A stretch of 7,143 nucleotides of DNA from Deinococcus sp. Its GTDB lineage: Bacteria > Deinococcota > Deinococci > Deinococcales > Deinococcaceae. Shown piece after piece: positions 1 through 7,050 of the stretch. Below the pieces are notes generated by a model that made no database searches, had not been told where the DNA came from, and worked only from the letters and a program-made list of their open reading frames with translations. The DNA lies in the NCBI GenBank assembly GCA_025351205.1, contig JANXWI010000423.1, forward strand, positions 1-7,143. The letters run 5' to 3'. The position numbers and the translations under genes are program-made. The stretch's first letter is position 1; every line of letters begins with the position of its first letter.

Positions 1-249
1 GACCTGCGAGGCAAGGCCGCCCGCATCAAGAATGACCGTGGCCGCGTGATGAAAGACGCCGCCCGCGCCCTGCGCGCCAAGGCCGAGGCCAGCAGCAAGG
101 CCGACGCCGACAAAGCTGAGGCCAGCAGAACAGCTGAGGCCAATAAAACAGCCGAGGCCAGCAGAGCAGCCGACGCCGAGAAGGCCGCCGCGCCCGCCGT
201 GGTTCAGGAGCCTGTTGAGAACACTCCCACTGACAGCAGCGCCGAGTAA
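1..249 (+). CDS. C-terminal tail of an unidentified Ala/Lys/Glu-rich protein (5' end outside window)
   Basis: The reading frame is open from the first base and ends at the TAA at 247-249, leaving 82 residues; the real start lies upstream of the window. The ATG at 46 is in frame but has no clear ribosome binding site and is probably internal. The visible part begins with a basic stretch containing RIKNDRGRVMKDAARALRAK. From residue 28 it runs into degenerate six-residue repeats of the pattern A-E/D-A-x-K/R-x (AEASSK, ADADK, AEASRT, AEANKT, AEASRA, ADAEKA), followed by a short acidic, Pro/Thr-containing tail. Such a composition predicts a charged, solvent-exposed helix or disordered tail. I do not recognise the family and no catalytic motif is visible in this fragment. 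A strong terminator follows 28 nt after the stop, so this is the last gene of its transcription unit. Confidence 0.75.
   Translation, partial: DLRGKAARIKNDRGRVMKDAARALRAKAEASSKADADKAEASRTAEANKTAEASRAADAEKAAAPAVVQEPVENTPTDSSAE
82..186 (+). repeat. Degenerate 18-bp coding repeat (six-residue A-E-A-x-x-x repeats)
   Basis: Units at 115-132, 133-150, 151-168 and 169-186 are consecutive 18-bp copies starting GCTGAG or GCCGA(G/C). A related 18-bp unit lies at 82-99 and a 15-bp unit at 100-114. They encode the alanine-rich hexapeptides in the tail of the partial gene. Copies differ mostly at wobble positions and at the last two residues, so the array is old or under selection for composition only. 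Confidence 0.7.
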
Positions 250-277
250 CTTCCGGCATTGATCACCCTGTTTCACT

Positions 278-309
278 CCCCCAGAGGCCCGCGACTCTGG
301 GGGTTTTTT
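278..309 (+). terminator. Rho-independent terminator after the first gene
   Basis: A perfect 9-bp stem, CCCCCAGAG (278-286) with CTCTGGGGG (295-303), encloses an 8-nt loop and is followed directly by six T (304-309). This is a textbook intrinsic terminator for the gene ending at 249. It also separates that gene from the secreted protein starting at 373. Confidence 0.93.
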
Positions 310-372
310 GTGGCTGTCCACTCCCAGAGACGGCCTGACCTGCCCCTGACCACGGCCCGCAATGCTCAGCCC

Positions 373-1623
373 ATGAAGAAACCAAACGTGCTGGTCGCCG
401 CCCTGGGTCTCTCGCTGGCATGTTCGTTCTCGCTCAGCGCCCAGGCCGCCGAGCTGGTGGGCTACGCGGTGCTGCCCGCCGATACCTTTGCCGAGGGGCC
501 AGCCAGCGGACAGTACGGCGGCGACGGCAGCAAGGCCGCCGCGCCCCGCTTTCCCAGCCAGCCGGTGCAGGGCTTCAGCGCGGTGCAGTTCGGCCCGGGC
601 GGCAGCTACGTCTTCATGCCCGACAACGGTTACGGGGCCAAGTACAACAGCCCCGACTTTCTGCTGCGGCTGTACACCCTGACGCTGACGCCCAAGACCG
701 CCCCCAGCGGCGCGGGCAGCGTCAAGGTGGGCACGTTCGTGCAGCTGCGCGACCCCGACAAAAAGGTGCCCTTTCTGATCGTCAACGAGAACACCCCGGA
801 GCGCCTGCTGACCGGCGCGGACTTCGACATCGAATCGTTCGTGCCGATGCCGGACGGCACCATCTGGATCGGCGAGGAGTTCGGCCCCTTCCTGCTGCAC
901 GTGTCCGCCGACGGCAAGGTGCTGAGCGCCCCGGTGCCCACGCCCGACCTGGGAGCAGGCAAAGACCCGGCCAAAGACCTGGTGCGCTCTCCCAACAATC
1001 CCAGCATCCTGGCGGCCAGCCCCGCTCCGGGCGCGGCGAGCGTTGCCAACCTCGGCGGCTCACGCGGCTTCGAGGGCATGGCGGGCAACCCGGCCCGCAC
1101 CAGGCTGTACCCGCTGCTGGAGGGCACGGTGCTGGGCGACACGCCGGGCACCATCCGGATGTACGAGTTCGATCCGGCGGCGGGCAAGTTCAACAAAATC
1201 GTGGGCCGCTACAAGCTGGAGGCCCCGGCCAACTCGATTGGCGACCTGGCGGTGGTCAACGACAACGAGTACCTGGTAATCGAGCGCGATCAGGCGCAGG
1301 GAGCCGACGCCAAACTGAAGAAAATCTACAGGATCGACCTGAGCAGACTCGACGCCGACGGCAACTTCGTCAAGACCGAGGTGGCCGATCTGCTGAACAT
1401 CGCCGACCCGCAGAACCTGGCGGGCTTCGGCCCCGTCTTCCGCTTTCCCTTTATCACCATCGAGGACGTGCTGGTGCTGGACGCGAGCACCATCCTGGTC
1501 GCCAACGACAACAACTACCCCGCCATGGGCGGGCGCGGAGCTGACGTGAAAGACCCCAACGAGTTCCTGATCCTGAAGCTCGACGCGCCGCTGACCCTGG
1601 GCGCGGGCGTCGGGCGCAAGTAA
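373..1623 (+). CDS. Secreted esterase-like/phytase-like beta-propeller protein
   Basis: This 416-residue protein resembles the 'esterase-like activity of phytase' family (Pfam Phytase-like, PF13449), secreted beta-propeller proteins usually annotated as phytase-like phosphoesterases; the real substrate is often untested. The N-terminus is a clear signal peptide: basic MKK, hydrophobic core to about residue 22, probable cleavage in AQAA near residues 25-27. Cys17 follows SLA, a poor lipobox, so a lipoprotein is possible but less likely. Family-like blocks are PDNGYGAKYNSPDF early in the mature part, an IWIGEEFGP segment, RGFEGMA at 231-237, IERD at 303-306, IEDV at 363-366 and VANDNNYP at 376-383; these acidic loops are the likely metal/substrate face. 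I chose the ATG at 373 because the signal peptide begins there; the in-frame TTG at 259 lies before the upstream terminator. No strong ribosome binding site is seen; AATGCT at 361-366 may be a weak leaderless -10 box. Confidence 0.88.
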   Translation: MKKPNVLVAALGLSLACSFSLSAQAAELVGYAVLPADTFAEGPASGQYGGDGSKAAAPRFPSQPVQGFSAVQFGPGGSYVFMPDNGYGAKYNSPDFLLRLYTLTLTPKTAPSGAGSVKVGTFVQLRDPDKKVPFLIVNENTPERLLTGADFDIESFVPMPDGTIWIGEEFGPFLLHVSADGKVLSAPVPTPDLGAGKDPAKDLVRSPNNPSILAASPAPGAASVANLGGSRGFEGMAGNPARTRLYPLLEGTVLGDTPGTIRMYEFDPAAGKFNKIVGRYKLEAPANSIGDLAVVNDNEYLVIERDQAQGADAKLKKIYRIDLSRLDADGNFVKTEVADLLNIADPQNLAGFGPVFRFPFITIEDVLVLDASTILVANDNNYPAMGGRGADVKDPNEFLILKLDAPLTLGAGVGRK

Positions 1624-1661
1624 GCCAATAAACGCAGACTTTCGGGCAATTGATTCTTCGG

Positions 1662-1698
1662 CAGGCCGGAACCCCAACGCCAAAGGGGTTTCGGCCTG
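1662..1698 (+). terminator. Probable terminator hairpin after the phytase-like gene
   Basis: A 14-bp stem, arms 1662-1675 and 1685-1698 with a single G-U pair, encloses a 9-nt loop. It starts 38 nt after the stop codon. Only two T follow the stem, so this is a strong hairpin with a weak T tract: a likely terminator or 3' end stabiliser rather than a textbook one. It also insulates mdh from the upstream gene. Confidence 0.7.
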
Positions 1699-1802
1699 TT
1701 CCCGCATTCATGACTGGCGTCACTTTGCAGGTACCCTGCGGCCCCCGGCGCACCGGAAGACGGCTGGGGTAGCATGGCCCGTACCAGACAGACGCGCTTC
1801 CC

Positions 1803-1809
1803 AGGAGGA
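1803..1809 (+). promoter_or_regulatory. Strong Shine-Dalgarno site of mdh
   Basis: AGGAGGA lies 6 nt before the ATG at 1816. It fixes the mdh start against the in-frame ATG at 1774, which would add 14 residues unrelated to the family. The site contrasts with three other genes here that show no such leader. Confidence 0.88.
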
Positions 1810-1815
1810 ACCCAA

Positions 1816-2802
<987 letters not shown>

Positions 2803-2825
2803 CGTCCGGGAGAGTGAATGAGAGA

Positions 2826-2861
2826 GTGGCCGGGAAGCGAATCCCCGGCCACATTCTTTTT
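2826..2861 (+). terminator. Rho-independent terminator of mdh
   Basis: A perfect 9-bp stem, GTGGCCGGG (2826-2834) and CCCGGCCAC (2844-2852), encloses a 9-nt loop and is followed by ATTCTTTTT (2853-2861). It begins 23 nt after the mdh stop and ends the transcription unit. Confidence 0.9.
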
Positions 2862-3050
2862 CCGCCCAAGCTTCACATGGATTTTGACTGGATTTCAAAC
2901 ACTTTGCACTCGGTACAGAGTTAACCAACGCCAATGAGGATTTTTTCCTCTCTCACAAGGGTAGAGGGGGAAGCGGGCCTCGCATCTCAACAAGCCTGAC
3001 CAAGTACCCTTCAATTGACCGGTTGTCCATTTACTTGGTTCGATTCCGTC
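2862..3050. other. Convergent intergenic stretch with inverted repeats, no gene seen
   Basis: This 189-nt stretch lies between the mdh terminator and the stop of the minus-strand secreted-protein gene. It looks less GC-rich than the flanking genes and I see no credible coding frame in it. It holds a small hairpin of GAGGA/TCCTC around five T (2936-2950) and an 8-bp inverted repeat, ACCAAGTA (2999-3006) with TACTTGGT (3032-3039). Neither is followed by a T tract on the minus strand, so no convincing terminator for the minus-strand gene can be named. Confidence 0.5.
2999..3039. repeat. 8-bp inverted repeat downstream of the secreted-protein gene
   Basis: ACCAAGTA at 2999-3006 is perfectly repeated inverted at 3032-3039, with 25 nt between. 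The spacer contains the small palindromes TCAATTGA and ACCGGT. On the minus strand it lies 11 nt beyond the stop of the 178-residue secreted protein. It could be a factor-independent 3' hairpin or a protein binding site. There is no U tract, so I do not call it a terminator. Confidence 0.45.
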
Positions 3051-3587
3051 CTACTTGACCACCGAACGGTAATCTGCCGTGAACTGCGCCAGCATCTTGA
3101 CCAGATTGTCCTGCATCTTCTTGGTGTAGGTGGCGCGGGTCCAGAGCTTGGCGTCGCCGCCCCAGTATCCCTCGCTCCAGACGGTCACGCTGTCGAGCTT
3201 CTCGTCGCCCACCATCGCCACGTAGCTGTGCAGTTTCAGGTCGTCGTTGTAGATGCTCGGAGCGCCCGCCACATCGATTCCGAAGCTGTAGATCAGCTCG
3301 CTGTCGCAGGTGTCGGCAGTGTCGTACTGCACGGCTTTCAGCGTCAGCCCACCGAAGGTCTTGACCATGATGGCCTCGGCCTGCTTGCTCAGGGCAGCGT
3401 CGGCCTTGTCGTTCACCGTCACCTCGGCGCTATAGCACAGCACGCCGTCCTGCGCGAGAATCTTCAGCGCCGGGGCGTTGGCGCTCGGCTCGGTGGCGGC
3501 CAGCCCCACACCGAACACGCCCATGCCAGAAACGAGAGAACCCAGGATGAGGGAACGCAGGGCCAGCGCCGCCAGTTGTTTTTTCAT
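3051..3587 (-). CDS. Small secreted protein of unknown function
   Basis: I do not recognise the family of this 178-residue protein. It starts MKKQLAALALRS and has a hydrophobic signal segment to about residue 31, with likely cleavage in GLAAT (about 28-32), so it should be exported. The mature part has exactly two cysteines, Cys51 in VLCYSAE and Cys94 in DTCDSE, which could form one disulfide. It also has a Tyr/Trp-rich segment (VWSEGYWGGDAKLW) and a basic helical C-terminus. No transmembrane helix follows the signal and no pilin-type cleavage motif is present, so it is not an obvious prepilin. The frame is open back to 3653, but the signal peptide and a -10 box six bases upstream fix the ATG at 3587. 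It lies 75 nt downstream of the prepilin peptidase on the same strand. That neighbourhood alone does not give it a role in pilus assembly. Confidence 0.8.
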   Translation of the reverse strand: MKKQLAALALRSLILGSLVSGMGVFGVGLAATEPSANAPALKILAQDGVLCYSAEVTVNDKADAALSKQAEAIMVKTFGGLTLKAVQYDTADTCDSELIYSFGIDVAGAPSIYNDDLKLHSYVAMVGDEKLDSVTVWSEGYWGGDAKLWTRATYTKKMQDNLVKMLAQFTADYRSVVK

Positions 3588-3593
3588 GTGCTC

Positions 3594-3599
3594 AGAATA
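3594..3599 (-). promoter_or_regulatory. Probable leaderless -10 box of the secreted-protein gene
   Basis: Read on the minus strand this is TATTCT, six bases before the ATG at 3587. A -10 box at that distance puts the transcription start on or next to the start codon, so the mRNA would have no leader; no Shine-Dalgarno site is visible. No clear -35 box is seen at 16-18 nt spacing. Confidence 0.6.
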
Positions 3600-3633
3600 G
3601 CAAGCCCGGTTCAAAATGAGGAGGGTACCTGAG

Positions 3634-3651
3634 GAGCGTATGGGCACGCTC
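3634..3651 (-). terminator. Weak hairpin after the prepilin peptidase
   Basis: GAGCGT (minus-strand reading) pairs perfectly with ACGCTC around a 6-nt loop, starting 11 nt after the prepilin peptidase stop. No U tract follows, so it may only partly terminate or attenuate transcription before the secreted-protein gene's own promoter. Confidence 0.3.
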
Positions 3652-3662
3652 ACCTTCCATCC

Positions 3663-4856
3663 TTACAGGCCGAACAGTCCCCGGTACGCCTGCACCAGCT
3701 GAGACCCGAACAGCAGCGCCAGCACCGCGCCAATCGCCAGGTACGGCCCGAACTTCAGGCGGTTTTCCCTCAGGATCAGCAGTTGCAGTACGCCCAGCAC
3801 CGCGCCCGCCAGCACCGCGAACACCACCGCCACCACCAGCCGCTCCCAGCCCAGAAACGCCCCGATCATGGCGGCCAGCTTCACGTCTCCGAAGCCCATG
3901 GCGCTGGCGTCGTAGTCGTCGCTGTCGTCTTCCGGCTGCCTGGTGATGATCGGCACCAGCCACCAGTACAGCCCGCACAGCAGCGACATGCCCCCGGCGG
4001 CGGCCAGCGCGCCCTGCACCATCATAATCAGGCCAGGAGAGCCGGGAGAGCCAGGAGAGAATCCAGCCGCAGCCCCCGAGCCGATCAGCACCAGGCTCAG
4101 CAGCGTGCCGCCCAGCGTGAGCCACTCGGGAACCCGCACCACTCGGCGGGCGAGCAGGTTCACGGCGGCGCTCGCCGCGCCCGCTGCGATCCCCCACCAC
4201 GGCCCCAGCCACGCGCCCGCCAGCAGCGACAGGGCAATCTGCTGAAAACCCAGCGGGGCCTCCGGAAACGAGCGTTCACGAAAGCGCCGGATCACCCACG
4301 AGCCGAACAGGTCGATGGTGATCAGCAGGCCCGCGCCCAGCAGCATGCCGCGCGCGGCCTCAGCGAACACCGGCAGGGTGTCTGCGCCGAAGCCCAGGCC
4401 GTCTTTGGGGCGGGCGTGCAGCAGCCCGAACAGCAGGCCGATGGCCGCGCCCGGCAGCGAGATCTCATCGGGAATGGTGTAGGTTTCCTGGTCTATCACC
4501 GAGGCCACCAGCAGCAGTGTGAACAGCAGGCACAGCCCGATCAGCCCGGCCCCCAGCTGCGAAAACGGAAACACCACGCTCAGCAGCGCGTAGGCAGAGG
4601 CGGTGATCAGCTCGATGACGGGATAGCGCGCGCTGATTCCGGCCTTGCAGTAGCGGCACTTCCCGCCCAGCGCCGCCCACGACAGCACCGGCACCAGGTC
4701 GAGCGGGGCCAGCGCGTGGTCGCACGCCGGGCAGTGCGAGGGCGGGAAATTGATGTTCTCGCGCCGGGGCAGCCGCCAGATCAGCACATTGGAAAACGAG
4801 CCGATCAGCAGCCCCAGCACGGCAATGAGCACGGTGAACAGGGCGTCAGGAATCAC
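3663..4856 (-). CDS. pilD: Prepilin peptidase / type IV prepilin N-methyltransferase (A24), unusually long
   Basis: This membrane aspartic protease should cleave the leader of type IV prepilins and methylate the new N-terminus. The N-terminal domain has a first membrane helix ending GSFSNVLIWRLP (19-30) and the zinc motif C42-x2-C45...C67-x2-C70 of the bifunctional enzymes. The first catalytic block is VIDQETYTIPDE, with Asp122 and Asp130. The second is GFGDVK (321-326) with Asp324. At 397 residues it is longer than the usual 250-290, and the two catalytic aspartates are about 200 residues apart; in classical members I recall about 65. The extra part looks like a second copy of the C-terminal half (see findings) and includes an SPG tripeptide repeat. 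Many hydrophobic segments are predicted. The start is GTG at 4856, seven bases after a TACACT -10 box, 25 nt past the acetyltransferase gene. No pilin gene is next to it. Confidence 0.93.
   Translation of the reverse strand: MIPDALFTVLIAVLGLLIGSFSNVLIWRLPRRENINFPPSHCPACDHALAPLDLVPVLSWAALGGKCRYCKAGISARYPVIELITASAYALLSVVFPFSQLGAGLIGLCLLFTLLLVASVIDQETYTIPDEISLPGAAIGLLFGLLHARPKDGLGFGADTLPVFAEAARGMLLGAGLLITIDLFGSWVIRRFRERSFPEAPLGFQQIALSLLAGAWLGPWWGIAAGAASAAVNLLARRVVRVPEWLTLGGTLLSLVLIGSGAAAGFSPGSPGSPGLIMMVQGALAAAGGMSLLCGLYWWLVPIITRQPEDDSDDYDASAMGFGDVKLAAMIGAFLGWERLVVAVVFAVLAGAVLGVLQLLILRENRLKFGPYLAIGAVLALLFGSQLVQAYRGLFGL
4033..4059 (-). repeat. Three tandem 9-bp units encoding SPG-SPG-SPG
   Basis: Three consecutive copies of CC(A/G)GGAGAG on the + strand encode, on the minus strand, (Ser-Pro-Gly)3 at residues 267-275 of the prepilin peptidase. 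The segment links two predicted membrane helices in the extra region. It looks like a slippage-expanded linker. Confidence 0.75.
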
Positions 4857-4863
4857 GGAGACC

Positions 4864-4869
4864 AGTGTA
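4864..4869 (-). promoter_or_regulatory. Probable leaderless -10 box of the prepilin peptidase gene
   Basis: Read on the minus strand this is TACACT, seven bases before the GTG at 4856, with no Shine-Dalgarno site between. It lies in the 25-nt gap after the acetyltransferase stop; any -35 contact would fall inside the end of that gene. This would let the peptidase be transcribed apart from the acetyltransferase pair. Confidence 0.6.
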
Positions 4870-4881
4870 GATGCAGACGTC

Positions 4882-5868
4882 TTACGCGGACCTTCCAGTG
4901 TCGCCGGGCCGCTCCCAGCGCGACTCTATCCAGGCCAGCTCACGCCGGAAACCGAGCCGTTCATTGATGCCAAGCATCGGGGGGTTGTTGCTGGCGTTTC
5001 TGGTGCGAATGTCCTGCACGCCCAGCCGCCGCGCCACGCGGATGGCCGCCAGCTTGAGGCTCAGAGCCAGTCCCCTGTGGCGGTACTCCCGGCGAACCCC
5101 GGTCAGGCCGGTGTTGAGGTGAGCGCCGTCCGACTTCCACAGTTCGGAAAGAGCGACATCCCGACCGCTGCCCAGATGCACCGCGATCAGCAGTCCTTCC
5201 GGCAGCAGGGAAGCGGCGTCATGAAAGCGCGTCACGAAACTCTCGAACGGCCAGGGCGTGCCTAGGTCCGGTCGCGGCACGTCCAGACGCAACTCGGACC
5301 ACAGGCGGTACAGGCGGCGCCGACTCTGTTCGCTCTCACCCAGCTCGGCGTAACTCGTCAGGGCGTAGCCGTCCGGCAGCTTCTCCTGGGCGGCGAAGCG
5401 GGCGAAGTCGAAGGCGGGCACGTCCAGCCGCGACTCGAAGTACCGCATGACCTCACGCAGGCCCTGGCGCGCCAGGAAGTCCAGGCCGCGCGGGTGGTTC
5501 TCCCGGGTGCCCGCCGTGACGCTCAGAGGATCGTGCGGCGCCAGTTCGGCCCACAGCCGCCCCGCCAGCGCCCTGCCGACGCCCCCGCCCTGATACGCCG
5601 GATGTACGTTGAGCACCGCGTCAAACTTGCGGGGGTGGTACATACCCGGGTGCTGAGTATATTCGGCGTATCCAACCAACTGGCCCTCCAGTTCGGCCAG
5701 CAGGCGGCCGCGTTTCAGCGGCAGAGGAGTGGCGTTCTGGCTGTTCTCATCGTGCTGGAGCCCCTGCACGCTGACCGGCTGCTCGGGCCAGACGGCGTTC
5801 AGCAGGGCCACGAGGGCCGGAAGGTCGGCGGGTGTGGCGGGCCGGATGCTCAGGTTGGGATCAGTCAT
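4882..5868 (-). CDS. Double-GNAT family N-acetyltransferase
   Basis: This 328-residue soluble protein has two GNAT acetyltransferase folds in tandem. GNAT enzymes transfer an acetyl group from acetyl-CoA to an amine; the substrate here is unknown. The first domain starts SIRPATPADLPAL and carries a full acetyl-CoA motif, QGGGVG at 93-98, after the strand VLNVHP. The second has RHRGLA at 263-268 and ends in the conserved block RTRNASNN...NERLGF (288-307), typical of the C-terminal GNAT domain of such proteins. Both CoA loops look intact, though in two-domain enzymes often only one is active. The ATG at 5868 overlaps the stop of the upstream paralogue by ATGA and has GGGAG seven bases before it, which suggests translational coupling. 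Mycothiol synthase MshD also has two GNAT domains, but nothing here shows that substrate. Confidence 0.9.
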   Translation of the reverse strand: MTDPNLSIRPATPADLPALVALLNAVWPEQPVSVQGLQHDENSQNATPLPLKRGRLLAELEGQLVGYAEYTQHPGMYHPRKFDAVLNVHPAYQGGGVGRALAGRLWAELAPHDPLSVTAGTRENHPRGLDFLARQGLREVMRYFESRLDVPAFDFARFAAQEKLPDGYALTSYAELGESEQSRRRLYRLWSELRLDVPRPDLGTPWPFESFVTRFHDAASLLPEGLLIAVHLGSGRDVALSELWKSDGAHLNTGLTGVRREYRHRGLALSLKLAAIRVARRLGVQDIRTRNASNNPPMLGINERLGFRRELAWIESRWERPGDTGRSA

Positions 5869-6881
5869 ATCCTCTCTCCCACCGCCACTTCGCGCAGCAT
5901 TCCCAGCCGCGCCGGTTCGCGCCCGAAGCCCAGCTCGTCGTTGACCCTGAGCATGCCCATGTTGCCACTGTGGTTGCTGGTACGGATCACCGCCCAGCCC
6001 GCCCGCCGCGCCGCCTCCATGCTCGCCAGCTTCAGGGCGCGGGCCAGCCCCTGCCGCCGTTCGGAGCGGGCCACCCCGGTCATGGCGATCATCAGCTCGT
6101 ACGTTGCGGGGTCGTGGGCCAGGGCCGGGCGGGCGGTGAGCAGGCCGGTGTTGGCCGGGCCAGTCGCGCCCGAGGGTTGGAGCGCCGTGAACCCTACCGG
6201 AACACCATCACGCACAGCCAGGAACACCAGATCTGGATCAAGCGGTGCCAGAAAGGCGGCCATGTCCGAGCGGGGCAGCGGCGTGTAAACCTCGCCCGGT
6301 GCCCTGGGCAGGTCAGCGCGGGCCTCCTCGTTGAGCGGGTGCAGGGCCGAGGACACGTCCGGCACGCTGGCGGCGAACTGCTTCAGCGTGACCAGTTCTA
6401 TGCCTCCGGGCAGCGGGCGGGCGTGGCGGCTCGCGTCGAAGCCGCTCAGCTCCAGGGTGCGGTCCCAGAAGCGTTCCACCTCCACGAAGCCGTGTTTCTG
6501 GGCAAATCTCAGGGCGACGGGGTTGGCCTCGCTGACCACGGCCTTGACGCGGGTGGGCGCGTGCGCTTTCAGTTCGGCCTTCAGGGCGCGGGCCAGTGCT
6601 GTGGCCGCCCCCTGGCCGCGCCACTCGGCCAGCACCGCCAGTTCCAGCCAGAAGCTGCCGGGAGCGCGCGACCCCAGCGGCTCCATGATCTCGGCGGCCC
6701 CGATCACCTGCCCATCCAGCTCAGCCAGCCAGCGGGCGTGCGTGGCTCCGGCCTGCGCCTGGGCCATGTCTTCAGCGGCCAGCGTCTCGGCGGTGGCGGG
6801 GTTGCCGGGGCGGGCGTGGGTGTAGACCTGGGCGGCGGCCTGATGGTCGGCAGGCGTGGCGGGGCGAACGGTGAGCGTCAT
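5865..6881 (-). CDS. Double-GNAT family N-acetyltransferase, paralogue of the next gene
   Basis: This 338-residue protein has two GNAT domains, like the following gene. The first starts LTVRPATPADHQAA and has RGQGAA at 88-93 following the strand FWLELAVL. The second has RRQGLA at 275-280 and IRTSNHSGN...NDELGF (299-319). The two proteins share domain order, the RPATPAD start and the RTxN end block, so they are probably an ancient tandem duplication. I chose the ATG at 6881 because the GNAT domain starts right there; AGGA about seven bases upstream may be a weak ribosome binding site. A GTG at 6947 is in frame, but its extension would be translated through the 19-bp repeat array and matches nothing in the family. 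First gene of the minus-strand cluster, divergent from the deacetylase gene. Substrate unknown. Confidence 0.9.
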   Translation of the reverse strand: MTLTVRPATPADHQAAAQVYTHARPGNPATAETLAAEDMAQAQAGATHARWLAELDGQVIGAAEIMEPLGSRAPGSFWLELAVLAEWRGQGAATALARALKAELKAHAPTRVKAVVSEANPVALRFAQKHGFVEVERFWDRTLELSGFDASRHARPLPGGIELVTLKQFAASVPDVSSALHPLNEEARADLPRAPGEVYTPLPRSDMAAFLAPLDPDLVFLAVRDGVPVGFTALQPSGATGPANTGLLTARPALAHDPATYELMIAMTGVARSERRQGLARALKLASMEAARRAGWAVIRTSNHSGNMGMLRVNDELGFGREPARLGMLREVAVGERI

Positions 6882-6920
6882 GGCTTCATCCTGACGCACG
6901 AAGGCCGGGCGCGCATCCGC

Positions 6921-7023
6921 CAGATGGCTGTCAGATGGCTGTATCACTGTCAGATGGCTGTATCACTATCAGATGGCTGTGTCACTATCAGATGGCTGTA
7001 TCACTATCAGATGGCTGTGTCAC
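6921..7023. repeat. 19-bp tandem repeat array in the divergent intergenic region
   Basis: The unit is CAGATGGCTGTATCACTAT. An 11-bp partial copy (6921-6931) is followed by four full copies at 6932-6950, 6951-6969, 6970-6988 and 6989-7007, and a 16-bp partial copy (7008-7023). Copies differ only at an A/G and an A/G position (GTATCAC or GTGTCAC; ACTAT or ACTGT). The array fills most of the 169-nt gap between the divergent GNAT and deacetylase genes. It ends 14 nt before the deacetylase -10 box, so the last copy covers the -35 region. Copies are head to tail without spacers, which excludes CRISPR. Confidence 0.95.
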
Positions 7024-7037
7024 CCGTACCGGGCCGC

Positions 7038-7043
7038 TATCCT
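7038..7043 (+). promoter_or_regulatory. Probable leaderless -10 box of the deacetylase gene
   Basis: TATCCT lies seven bases before the ATG at 7051, so transcription should start at or within a base or two of the start codon. The intervening GACCCCC is not a ribosome binding site. The expected -35 position (about 7015-7020) is CTGTGT, inside the last repeat unit, and does not resemble TTGACA. This may mean an activator or repeat-bound protein is used. Confidence 0.65.
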
Positions 7044-7050
7044 GACCCCC

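Noticed and set aside
259..372. In-frame upstream extension of the phytase-like gene from a TTG at 259
   Set aside because: The extension is encoded across the terminator hairpin at 278-309 and would put 38 residues before a clear signal peptide that starts at the ATG at 373.
1770..1775. TAGCAT as -10 box of mdh
   Set aside because: It fits TAnnnT and would give a leader of about 30 nt, but no -35 match lies at 16-18 nt spacing; too weak to annotate.
3783..4967. Long + strand open frame (394 codons) opposite the prepilin peptidase
   Set aside because: It is antisense to a clearly conserved membrane protein; its Gln/Arg/His-rich product is typical of a GC-rich shadow frame.
6882..6947. GTG at 6947 as start of the first GNAT gene
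   Set aside because: The extra 22 residues are encoded partly by the 19-bp repeats and precede a GNAT domain that starts right at the ATG at 6881.
6921..7023. CRISPR array
   Set aside because: The 19-bp units are contiguous, with no spacers and no cas gene nearby.
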